Below, piece by piece: positions 6,609-12,864 of a DNA stretch of 13,293 bases. Each line of letters begins with the position of its first letter. Within the stretch, counting starts at the first letter, position 1. A program made the translations under genes and the position numbers. The stretch is taken from NCBI GenBank assembly GCA_964491485.1, contig CAZBGV010000096.1, positions 1-13,293 of the forward strand, in the 5' to 3' direction. The notes below the pieces were generated by a model. It saw only the letters and a program-made list of their open reading frames with translations. It had not been told where the DNA came from and did not search any database. The DNA is from IDS-8 sp964491485. Lineage in GTDB: Bacteria > Pseudomonadota > Gammaproteobacteria > Steroidobacterales > Woeseiaceae.

Positions 6609-6637
6609 TTGCGGCGCTGCCCGGCGGCCCCTATGCT
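6609..6637 (+). promoter_or_regulatory. Candidate sigma-70 promoter of the TPR gene
   Basis: TTGCGG (6609-6614), a 17-bp spacer and TATGCT (6632-6637) precede the TPR gene. The predicted start near 6645 leaves a leader of about 19 nt holding AGGAG (6652-6656) before the ATG at 6664. The match is moderate, but the spacing is exact and the position fits. Confidence 0.45.
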
Positions 6638-6663
6638 CGAATCCCGGACCCAGGAGACCCGGC

Positions 6664-8292
6664 ATGCGACCGGCTCGCCGCTCCGTTCCGCTCCCGCTGC
6701 TCGCCTGCCTGCTCGCGTCGCCGCCGCTTCTCGCGGCGCCGCCGGAACCCGCCGGCGTCCACTTCCTGGTCTCGTGCCCGGCCGTGCAGCCGGATTTCGA
6801 CCGCGCCGTCACGCTGCTGCATTCCTTCGAGTACCCCGAAAGCCTGCGCCGGTTTCGCCGGATTCTCGACCGCGACCCCGGCTGCGCGATGGCGCGCTGG
6901 GGCATCGCGATGAGCGTCTGGCATCCGCTGTGGGCGCCGCCCTCCGCGGCCGAGCTCGCGGCAGGCGCGGAGGCCCTGCGGGGCGCGCAAGCGACGCGCA
7001 TGACGCCGCGCGAGGCGCTCTGGATCGAGGCGGCGCGCGCGTTCTTCGCCGACGCCGACCCTGAGCACCACCGGGCGCGCGCGGTGGCCTACAGCCGGCA
7101 CATGGAGGCACTGTACGCCGGCGATCACGACGACGCGGAAGCGGCGGTGTTCTATGCGCTGTCGCTGCTCGCGCTCGCGGATCCGCGGGACAAGAGCTAC
7201 GCCAACCAGTATCACGCCGCGGCCATCCTGAACCGCGTCCGCGAACGGCAGCCGCATCATCCCGGCGTGCTGCACTATCTCATTCACGCCTATGACTATC
7301 CGGGGCTCGCCCACCTGGCACTCGGTGCGGCGACCGAATACGCGGACGCGGCCCCCGACTCGGCGCACGCGCAGCACATGCCCGCGCACATCTTCACGCG
7401 CCTCGGGCTGTGGGAGCGCGCCATCGCCTCCAACCGCCGCGCCACGGCCGCGGCGGCCGACTACACGGCGCATGCGCACCTGCCGGGGCATTACGACGAG
7501 GGTTTTCACAGCATCGACTACGAGATCTACGCGCTGCTGCAGGCGGCCCGCGACGACGAAGCCCGGCGGTTGCTGCAAACGCTCGGCGATCTCGGCAAAG
7601 CCGACGTCGACAATTTCAAGGTCGCCTATGCCTACGCGGCGGCGCCGGCGCGTTACGCGCTGGAACGCCGTGCGTGGGACGAGGCGAGCCGGCTCCAGCT
7701 CGCGCCCGCCGACTTCCCCTGGCGCGAGTTCCCGTGGGCGGAATCGATCGGGCATTTCGCGCGCGGGCTCGGCGCAGCGCGGGGCGGCGATCTCGGGCTG
7801 GCGCGCGCGGAGCTCGCGAAACTTCGCGCCCTGGCGGCCGCCGCCGATCCGACGATGCCGGCCTACTGGCGCGAGGAGATGGCGGTGCAGGCGGACGCGG
7901 TCGCCGGCTGGATCGCGCTTGCCGGCGACCGGCAGGACGCGGCGCTGGAGCTCGCGCGCGCCGCGGCCGACCGCGAGGACGCGGTCGACAAGCATCCCGT
8001 GACACCGGGCGAATTGCTGCCGGCGCGTGAGCTCTTTGCCGATATGCTGTACGAGGTCGGGCGCTACGCGGACGCGCTCTCTGCCTACCGGCGCGTGCTC
8101 GCGTCCGCGCCGCACCGCTACAACGCGGTGCTGGGCGCCGCGCGTTCCGCGGCGCGAGCGGGCGAGCCCGCGTCCGCGCGCGCTTATTACGCGGAGCTCG
8201 AGGCCATTGCTCCCGCCGCGCGGCCGGGCAGGGCGAGCCTGGACGAGGCGGCCGCGTTCCTCGCCGCTAAACAGCCCGCGCCACATCCGTAG
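6664..8292 (+). CDS. Exported tetratricopeptide-repeat protein
   Basis: A 542-aa protein. The ATG at 6664 has AGGAG at 6652-6656 (7-nt spacing) and begins a Sec signal peptide (residues 1-25, LPLLACLLASPPLLAA), so the open frame reaching far upstream is not coding. The mature protein is all-helical with TPR-like units. The first lies at about 45-80 (FDRAVTLLHSFEYPESLRRFRRILDRDPGCAMARWGIA; DPxCAMAxWG is characteristic of a TPR family). One near 235-262 includes HMPAHIFTRLGLWERAIASN, and one near 455-515 includes ELFADMLYEVGRYADALSAYRRVL. His-rich patches (HPGVLHYLIHAYD and HLPGHYDEGFHS) are conserved-looking and might bind metal or a ligand. It is probably periplasmic and acts as a binding scaffold; the partner is unknown. 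Its TAG stop codon lies inside a REP unit. Confidence 0.88.
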   Translation: MRPARRSVPLPLLACLLASPPLLAAPPEPAGVHFLVSCPAVQPDFDRAVTLLHSFEYPESLRRFRRILDRDPGCAMARWGIAMSVWHPLWAPPSAAELAAGAEALRGAQATRMTPREALWIEAARAFFADADPEHHRARAVAYSRHMEALYAGDHDDAEAAVFYALSLLALADPRDKSYANQYHAAAILNRVRERQPHHPGVLHYLIHAYDYPGLAHLALGAATEYADAAPDSAHAQHMPAHIFTRLGLWERAIASNRRATAAAADYTAHAHLPGHYDEGFHSIDYEIYALLQAARDDEARRLLQTLGDLGKADVDNFKVAYAYAAAPARYALERRAWDEASRLQLAPADFPWREFPWAESIGHFARGLGAARGGDLGLARAELAKLRALAAAADPTMPAYWREEMAVQADAVAGWIALAGDRQDAALELARAAADREDAVDKHPVTPGELLPARELFADMLYEVGRYADALSAYRRVLASAPHRYNAVLGAARSAARAGEPASARAYYAELEAIAPAARPGRASLDEAAAFLAAKQPAPHP

Positions 8293-8312
8293 GAGCCCGC
8301 CGTGCGGGCGAC
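8288..8312 (+). repeat. REP element, unit 1
   Basis: The unit begins CGTAGGAGCCCGCC and ends TGCGGGCGAC, with internal self-complementarity (GCCCGC against GCGGGC). It is the inverted partner of the unit at 8324-8349, differing at 2 of 24 positions. Such extragenic palindromes are widespread in Gammaproteobacteria and are thought to be spread by RAYT transposases. Its TAG (8290-8292) is the stop codon of the TPR gene. Confidence 0.8.
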
Positions 8313-8323
8313 AAGGAGGGTCG

Positions 8324-8349
8324 GTCGCCCGCATGGCAGGCTCCTACGG
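8324..8349 (-). repeat. REP element, unit 2 (inverted)
   Basis: Read on the minus strand it starts GTAGGAGCCTGCC and ends TGCGGGCGAC, nearly identical to unit 1 in the opposite orientation. Units 1 and 2 form a BIME-like inverted pair that could fold into a large hairpin at the 3' end of the TPR transcript. Confidence 0.8.
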
Positions 8350-8365
8350 GACAGGCGATCGTCTG

Positions 8366-8391
8366 GTCGCCCGCAGGGCGGGCTCCCACGG
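8366..8391 (-). repeat. REP element, unit 3
   Basis: Read on the minus strand it starts GTGGGAGCCCGCC and ends TGCGGGCGAC. It has the same orientation as unit 2 and begins 42 bp from it. It differs from unit 1 mainly at the third base and the central base. Confidence 0.78.
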
Positions 8392-8424
8392 GATACAGGC
8401 GTGTGCGGCAGGAAACGAGTCGCG

Positions 8425-8769
8425 TCAGGGCTCGAGCTGGCGCAGCGGGCGGATCTCGATGCTACCGACGTGGGCGGCGGGGATGCCCGCGGCGATCTCG
8501 ATCGCCTGGTCGAGATCGGCGGCCTCGACCAGCCAGAAACCCGCGAGTTGCTCCTTCGTCTCGGCGAACGGGCCGTCCGTCACCGTCTTGCGGCCGTTGC
8601 GCACCCGCACCGTGGTCGCCGTACGCACCGGCTGCAGCGCCTCGCCCGCGAGCAGCACGCCTTTTTTCTTCAGCGACGCGTCGTACGCCAGGCACTCGCT
8701 GTCCTTCGGGCTCTCGGGCAGCGAATGCAGCTTCTCCTCGTCGCTGTAGACCAGGCACAGGTACTTCAT
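8425..8769 (-). CDS. YCII/DGPF-domain protein
   Basis: A 114-aa protein starting MKYLCLVYSDEEKL, the usual start of this family. The ATG at 8769 has GGAGG (8775-8779) 5 nt upstream; an upstream TTG would add five residues without support. The diagnostic DGPF motif is at 65-68 within RKTVTDGPFAETKEQLAGFWLVEA. The C-terminal half has the ferredoxin-like fold expected for YCII (LDQAIEIAAGIPAAHVGSIEIRPL). Members of this family often sit beside ECF sigma factor genes, but none is visible here. The gene follows the efflux pump gene on the same strand after 177 bp with its own hairpins, so it is probably a separate unit. Biochemical function is unknown for the family. Confidence 0.92.
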   Translation of the reverse strand: MKYLCLVYSDEEKLHSLPESPKDSECLAYDASLKKKGVLLAGEALQPVRTATTVRVRNGRKTVTDGPFAETKEQLAGFWLVEAADLDQAIEIAAGIPAAHVGSIEIRPLRQLEP

Positions 8770-8804
8770 GGCGTCCTCCGGCAAAGTGGGCTTGCAAGGA
8801 TAGT

Positions 8805-8836
8805 CGATCGGCGGAACGCACGATCGACGGAACGCG
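8805..8836. repeat. Tandem 16-bp direct repeat upstream of the YCII gene
   Basis: CGATCGGCGGAACGCA (8805-8820) is followed without a gap by CGATCGACGGAACGCG (8821-8836), 14 of 16 bases identical. The array lies 36-67 bp before the YCII start codon. That position suits an operator or activator site repeated about one and a half helical turns apart. A -10-like TATCCT (8802-8797, minus) sits just downstream of it, but no good -35 box is seen. Confidence 0.55.
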
Positions 8837-8849
8837 GTCGCGCGCGATG

Positions 8850-8918
8850 GCAGATGACTGCTCCTGCGTAATCTGCATCCGCGCCATCCCTGGCGCTCCG
8901 CGCTCCTGCAACGCAGGA
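8850..8918. repeat. Cluster of three short hairpins after the efflux gene
   Basis: Three stems lie side by side: GCAGAT/ATCTGC (8850-8855 with 8871-8876), GCGCCA-TCCC-TGGCGC (8881-8896) and TCCTGC-AAC-GCAGGA (8904-8918). On the minus strand the word GCAGGAGC occurs twice within the cluster. It occupies the space just past the stop codon of the DHA2 pump gene and may be an intergenic repeat family or a composite terminator. No T-tract is present. Confidence 0.5.
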
Positions 8919-8946
8919 ATCGGCATCGGGTGCGAGGTTCGTTCTG

Positions 8947-10539
8947 TCAGGTGGCCTTGGCGAGCACGGCGCCCCGTGGGCGGCGCCGCGGGCCGCGTTT
9001 CAGTGCGACGCCGAGCACCCAGGTCGGGAGCAGGGCGAGCAGGAACACGCCGGCGGTGATCAGGAAACCGTCGCGAAAAGCCAGCGTCGCGGCCTGCGAG
9101 TAGAGCGCCTGGCCGAGGAACCAGAACGCCGCCGGTGCCTGCTGCGTGGACGGGAGCCCCGCCGAAGCCAGGAGCCCCGAGAGATGGTCCACCGCCTGCA
9201 GGGTGGCGGAATTCCCCGCGGTCTGGGTCGCCGCGAGCGCCGCCCCGTGCAGCGCCGTGCGCTGCGCGACGATCACCGACAGCAGGTTGACGCCGAACGC
9301 GCCGCCGAGCTGGCGCATGAAGTTGATCGAGCCGGAGCCCTGGGCAATCTGCTCCGTCGCGAGCACCCGCAGCGAGCCCGCGGTAAGCGCGGGGAAGACG
9401 AGCCCGAGCCCGATGCGCGTCAGCACGGTCCACCAGGCGAGGTCCCAAAAGGCGGTGTTCACGTCGATGCGTGCGGTGAGCCACGACGACCAGGCGAAAA
9501 TCACGAGCCCGACGGCGATGAGCGTGCCCGGGGCGAGCCGGTCGGCGAGGCGGCCGGCGATCGGGAACACGATCACCAGCACGAAACCCGCCGGCATGAG
9601 CATCAGGCCGGCCTCGGTCGGCGTGAGGCCCTGCACCGTCTGCACGAACAAAGGCAGCAGGTAGATGGAGCCGAACAGGCCGGCGCCCAGGATGAAGCTC
9701 ACGACCGAGGCCGCGGCGAACGGCCCGTTCCCGAACAGGGCGAGATCCAGCATCGGATGCGCAGAGTGCTTTTCCCACGCCACGAAGCCCGCGAACGCGG
9801 CCGCCGACAGCGCGAAGCCGGCGAGGATCTCGTTCGAGCTCCAACCGAGACGCTGGCCGTTCGCGAGCGTGGAGAGGAGAGTCGCCAGGAACACGCCGAG
9901 CAACGCGAGGCCCAGCCAGTCGAAGCGCGGCCGGGGCTGGTCCGGTGCTTCGCGCCCGGGCAGGAACGCCGCGGCGAGCGCGATGCCGCCGATGGCGAAC
10001 GGCACGCCGAGATAGAACACGTAGCGCCAGTTGAAGTTGTCCATGAGGAGGCCGCCGATCCACGGTCCGAGCGCGGGTGCGAGCACCACGCCGATGCCGT
10101 ACAGGCCCATTGCCCCGCCGCGCTGCTCCGGCGGGAAAACGCGGAACAGGATGATCATGGCCATCGGCTGCACGATGCCGGCCGCGGCCCCCTGCACGAC
10201 GCGCGCCAGCACGAGCACGTGCTGGTCGGGCGCAATGCCGCCGAGCAGCGAGCCCGCGAGGAACAGGCCGAGTGCCGCGATGATGCTGCCGCGCTGCCCG
10301 ATCGCGCGATTCGCCCAGTCCGCGAGCAGCATGGTCGCCGTCATCGCGGCCAGGAACCCCGCCGAGAGCCATTGCGCCTCGACCGGCCCGATGCCGAAGG
10401 CGCCCATCACGTCGGGGATCGCGACGTTCACGATGGTGGCGGACAGGATCACCGCGATGGCGGCCACCATCGCGCAGAGCGTCGCGAGCCAGCGGTAGCG
10501 CGGACCGCAGCGGGCGAAGAATTCCTCAGTGGACGGCAT
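8947..10539 (-). CDS. DHA2-family MFS drug efflux transporter (EmrB/QacA-like)
   Basis: A 530-aa inner-membrane protein with a predicted 14-helix topology. The first helix reads AAIAVILSATIVNVAIPDVMG and is followed by QWLSAGFLAAMTATMLLADW. The antiporter motif C is clear at 148-163 (GIGVVLAPALGPWIGG), and motif B is at 110-127 (VLARVVQGAAAGIVQPMA). In the first helix the family pattern LDxTIVNVALP reads LSATIVNVAIP, so the usual acidic residue is Ser33. Motif A is degenerate (LADWANRAIGQRG). It should export hydrophobic drugs or toxins in exchange for protons, together with the HlyD-type adaptor. Its ATG overlaps the adaptor's 3' end by 14 bp, indicating translational coupling. No outer-membrane channel gene is present, so a TolC-like protein encoded elsewhere is implied. 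Confidence 0.94.
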   Translation of the reverse strand: MPSTEEFFARCGPRYRWLATLCAMVAAIAVILSATIVNVAIPDVMGAFGIGPVEAQWLSAGFLAAMTATMLLADWANRAIGQRGSIIAALGLFLAGSLLGGIAPDQHVLVLARVVQGAAAGIVQPMAMIILFRVFPPEQRGGAMGLYGIGVVLAPALGPWIGGLLMDNFNWRYVFYLGVPFAIGGIALAAAFLPGREAPDQPRPRFDWLGLALLGVFLATLLSTLANGQRLGWSSNEILAGFALSAAAFAGFVAWEKHSAHPMLDLALFGNGPFAAASVVSFILGAGLFGSIYLLPLFVQTVQGLTPTEAGLMLMPAGFVLVIVFPIAGRLADRLAPGTLIAVGLVIFAWSSWLTARIDVNTAFWDLAWWTVLTRIGLGLVFPALTAGSLRVLATEQIAQGSGSINFMRQLGGAFGVNLLSVIVAQRTALHGAALAATQTAGNSATLQAVDHLSGLLASAGLPSTQQAPAAFWFLGQALYSQAATLAFRDGFLITAGVFLLALLPTWVLGVALKRGPRRRPRGAVLAKAT

Positions 10540-11725
10540 CGACGGTGACTTCCACCATCATGCCCGGGCGCAGCAGCCCGTCCACCTGGTGCAGGGCGAT
10601 GCGCACGGGCAGCCGCTGCGCGACCTTGGTGAAGTTGCCGCTCGGGTTGGGGCTCGGCAGCAGCGCGAATTCGCTGGTTGCCGCCTGGCCCAGCCGCACG
10701 ACTTCGCCGTCGAACTCGCGGTCGGGGTAGGCATCGACGGTGATGGTCGCGTGCGCGCCGAGCCCGAGCTTGCGGAAGTCGGTCTCCTTGAAGTTCGCGT
10801 CCACCCAGATCGCTTCCGGATCGTGGTACATCAAGAGCCGCTGACCCGGCGCAACGTACTCGCCCTCGTCGACGAAGGTCTGGTCGACGACGCCGTCGAA
10901 GCGCGCCGCAACCGCGTGCCGCATGAGCTCGTAGCGCCGTTCCGCCACGCGGGCGCGCGCTGCTTCTGCTTTCGCCTCCAGCGCGGCGATCTGGCGGTCG
11001 AGCACCTCGAGGCGTGTGCGCTCGGAGGCGATGACGGCGAGATCGGCTCGCGCGGAGTCGACGCGGGCGCCCGCTTCGAGCTCGTGCTGCTCTGCGGTCA
11101 GGAGCTTCTCGTGCGCGTCCTCGAACAGGTACGCGGCAATGAGCTCCCGTTCCTTCAGCGAGCGGGCGCGCTCGTAATCGCTTTGCAGGTTCTCGAGCTC
11201 GGCCTCGCTCGCGCGGTGCTCCGCCTGCGCCGCGGCGAGGGCCGCTTCGCCGGCCCGCCTGCGGCTTTCGAGCTGCTCGGCCAGCAGCGTTTTCTCCGCT
11301 TCGAGCTGCCGGATGCCGGCCTCGGCCGCGGCGAGGTCCGCCTCCGCCTCGCTCACCGCGAGCTCCGCGGGCTCTGTGTCGATGCCGACCAGGAGGTCGC
11401 CGGCCCGGACGCTGTCGCCGGCGAGCACCGGCCGCTCGGTCACGCGCCCCGCGACCTCGCTGCTCACCGTCACCTCGCGCGCGGCGATGCGGGAATCGTC
11501 GGTGTACACGTGCGTGGCCCGGTAGTGCAGCCAGTCGGCTGCGCCGGCCACGGCCGCGAGCGCGAGCACGCCGAGCGCCGCGAAGCGGAAGCGGCGCGGC
11601 AGGCGCCGCGGCGGCGGCGTGGCGGCCTCTTCCGGCGGGGAGCCCGCGTCCTCCGGAGCGTCCCCGACCGGGAGGTCGGCTGGCCGGGACGCCGCGTGCA
11701 TCGCCTCTCTGGAGCGTGCGGCCAC
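10526..11725 (-). CDS. HlyD/EmrA-family membrane-fusion adaptor of the efflux pump
   Basis: A 399-aa protein from the GTG at 11725, which lies one base after the marR stop codon with GGAG 9 nt upstream. An ATG at 11701 (391 aa, preceded by GAGAGG very close) is an alternative start. Domains in order: polar cytoplasmic N-terminus, one membrane helix (about 47-65, FAALGVLALAAVAGAADWL), a lipoyl half-motif (VSSEVAGRVTERPVLAGDSVRAGDLLVGID, 88-116), a long alpha-helical coiled coil (about 120-265), the second lipoyl half (AARFDGVVDQTFVDEGEYVAPGQ, 273-295), and a beta-barrel with IWVDANFKETDFRKL. This is the EmrA layout, linking the inner-membrane DHA2 pump to an outer-membrane channel. Frames upstream of 11725 in this register overlap marR and are not coding. 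Confidence 0.92.
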   Translation of the reverse strand: MAARSREAMHAASRPADLPVGDAPEDAGSPPEEAATPPPRRLPRRFRFAALGVLALAAVAGAADWLHYRATHVYTDDSRIAAREVTVSSEVAGRVTERPVLAGDSVRAGDLLVGIDTEPAELAVSEAEADLAAAEAGIRQLEAEKTLLAEQLESRRRAGEAALAAAQAEHRASEAELENLQSDYERARSLKERELIAAYLFEDAHEKLLTAEQHELEAGARVDSARADLAVIASERTRLEVLDRQIAALEAKAEAARARVAERRYELMRHAVAARFDGVVDQTFVDEGEYVAPGQRLLMYHDPEAIWVDANFKETDFRKLGLGAHATITVDAYPDREFDGEVVRLGQAATSEFALLPSPNPSGNFTKVAQRLPVRIALHQVDGLLRPGMMVEVTVDAVH

Positions 11726-11726
11726 G

Positions 11727-12167
11727 TCAGCAGGCTCCGAGACGTGCGCCGATCTGGCGGAATACGCGCAGGCAGGTCGCGAGGTCTTCGGGCGCCACGT
11801 CGGCGAGGATCTCGCGCCGCAACGAGGCGGCGATCCCGGAAATCTCGGCGAGCACCGCGTGCGCGCCGGGTGCGAGGCGCACGTGCTTGGCGCGCCGGTC
11901 GCCCTCCGCCGGCACCCGCTCGACCAGTCCCTGGCGCTCGAGCGCGTCGAGCAGCCGCACCAGCGTCGGGCCCTCGACGCCGGCCTGCCGGGCGAGCTCG
12001 CGCTGGGTGAGGTCACCCTCGGCGCGCGACAGGAGCAGCAGCGTGCTCCAGCGGGCCTGGGTCAGGCCGGTGTGCCGCAGGCGCTCGTCGAGGACGGTGC
12101 GCCAGCGGCGGCTCAGGCGGCCGAGCTCGGAGGAGAACGCCTCGCGCGCAGTGGGGTGGTCGGACAT
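11727..12167 (-). CDS. MarR-family transcriptional regulator of the efflux operon
   Basis: A 146-aa protein, normal for MarR. The winged helix-turn-helix is at about 52-97: DLTQRELARQAGVEGPTLVRLLDALERQGLVERV for the helices, then the wing EGDRRAKHVRLAPG with the conserved DRRAK (90-94). N- and C-terminal helices form the dimer interface. It is the first gene of a marR - adaptor - pump operon, the same order as emrRAB, so it probably represses the pump until a ligand binds. The start ATG (12167) has no Shine-Dalgarno sequence and lies within about 10 nt of the -10 box. A palindrome in its own promoter indicates autoregulation. C133 and C146 are present, but nothing shows a redox role. Confidence 0.94.
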   Translation of the reverse strand: MSDHPTAREAFSSELGRLSRRWRTVLDERLRHTGLTQARWSTLLLLSRAEGDLTQRELARQAGVEGPTLVRLLDALERQGLVERVPAEGDRRAKHVRLAPGAHAVLAEISGIAASLRREILADVAPEDLATCLRVFRQIGARLGAC

Positions 12168-12176
12168 AGATAGCGA

Positions 12177-12205
12177 ACTATAAGATAGCTTGCTATCTAT
12201 TTCAA
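12177..12205 (-). promoter_or_regulatory. Strong sigma-70 promoter of the marR-efflux operon
   Basis: The minus strand reads TTGAAA (12205-12200), exactly 17 bp, then TATAGT (12182-12177). Each box matches its consensus at 5 of 6 positions, and the DNA here is strikingly AT-rich for this window. A start site 6 nt past the -10 box would be A12171, leaving a leader of only 4 nt before the ATG. The -35 box contains the TGA stop (12204-12202) of the preceding gene. Confidence 0.82.
12183..12198. promoter_or_regulatory. 16-bp palindromic operator in the marR promoter spacer
   Basis: AGATAGC-TT-GCTATCT is a perfect 7+2+7 inverted repeat occupying nearly all of the 17-bp spacer between the -35 and -10 boxes. 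MarR/EmrR-type dimers bind palindromes of this size, and occupation would block RNA polymerase. The half-site ATAGATAGC recurs at 12166-12174 over the start codon, with a looser dyad ATAG-n4-CTAT at 12170-12181 that could be a second, weaker site. Confidence 0.78.
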
Positions 12206-12855
12206 GGCGGCGGCGCGAAGCTCCCCGCGATGGCGCGCAAGGCGGCGCGCAGCCGCGCGCGGTCGGCGTCGGTGAACGGCGCGACCCGGCCGGGCTCGTA
12301 CACTTCGAGGCGCGTCGACCCGATGCGGGCGACGAGCTGCCAGCAGGTGCTGCCGTCCCAGGTGAGCCGGACGTCGTCCTCCGCGGCGTGGCTCATCGCG
12401 CCCTCGCCGGTCGTATAGGTGGTGAACTCCCGGCCTCCGATCGTCTCCCGCCGGGCTTCACCCGGCACGGCGCCGCTGCGGATCGCCTTGCATGCTGCCG
12501 CGGTGGCCGCGTCGGGCGCGAAGACCGCGACGCCCGCGCTGCCGAAGTTCGTGCCCTCGAAGGCCGTGCCACGCCAGGCGATGCAGGCAAGGAAGCCGTC
12601 GTCGCAGGGCGGGATGTAGCTGCCGGCATGTGCCTCCGCTTCCCAGCCCGGGCCGAGGGCCGTGAAATCGCCGGCCGGGTAGCGCAGGGTGAAGCGGCCG
12701 TCCGGGTCGCGGTACACGGCACGACCGGGTTCGGCCTGCGCCGCCGCCTCGTTGGCGCCGCCCGCGTCCGTCGGTACATCGCCGCTCCTGCCCGTGCATT
12801 GCCACAAGAGCGCCGCGGCCAGGGCCGACAGGAGTTTCGCGCGGCGCCCGGGCAT
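12202..12855 (-). CDS. Exported protein of unknown function
   Basis: A 217-aa protein. Residues 1-20 look like a signal peptide (basic MPGRRAK, hydrophobic LLSALAAALLW). Cys20 follows, but LLWQC is a poor lipobox, so secretion is more certain than lipidation. A low-complexity Ala/Gly-rich linker leads to a mature domain at about 47-217, starting VYRDPDGRFTLRYPAGDFTALGPGW and containing C84, C91, C122 and C171, which could form two disulfides. The pattern of DGRFTLRYP followed by GREFTTYTTGEGAMSH suggests a beta-rich fold. I do not recognise a named family. It begins 9 nt after the TetR-type gene on the same strand without a clear ribosome site, so it is probably translated from that transcript. 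Its stop codon lies within the marR -35 box. Confidence 0.8.
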   Translation of the reverse strand: MPGRRAKLLSALAAALLWQCTGRSGDVPTDAGGANEAAAQAEPGRAVYRDPDGRFTLRYPAGDFTALGPGWEAEAHAGSYIPPCDDGFLACIAWRGTAFEGTNFGSAGVAVFAPDAATAAACKAIRSGAVPGEARRETIGGREFTTYTTGEGAMSHAAEDDVRLTWDGSTCWQLVARIGSTRLEVYEPGRVAPFTDADRARLRAALRAIAGSFAPPP

Positions 12856-12864
12856 CGGGCCGGG

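Noticed and set aside
5515..6663. Open frame extending the TPR gene upstream to give a 925-aa protein
   Set aside because: It runs antisense through the decarboxylase gene and has low-complexity, Arg/Ala-rich composition. The real start at 6664 has a ribosome site and a signal peptide.
6631..8334. 567-aa minus-strand open frame opposite the TPR gene
   Set aside because: It starts in the REP cluster, lacks a ribosome site, and encodes an Arg/Val-rich sequence without domains.
8811..8836. ECF-sigma promoter read from the paired GGAAC words on the plus strand
   Set aside because: No plus-strand gene lies downstream and no matching -10 element was seen, so the words are treated only as part of the tandem repeat.
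8462..10372. 636-aa minus-strand open frame over the pump gene and YCII gene
   Set aside because: It is out of register with the clear DHA2 transporter and YCII proteins and is an artefact of high GC at the third codon position.
9184..12010. Two long plus-strand open frames opposite the pump and adaptor genes
   Set aside because: They mirror the minus-strand genes, show no domain, and are rich in Arg, Glu and Gly as expected from antisense of GC-rich coding DNA.
11726..12016. N-terminal extension of the HlyD/EmrA-like adaptor
   Set aside because: The extra residues overlap marR in another register and are low complexity; the GTG at 11725 follows the marR stop directly.
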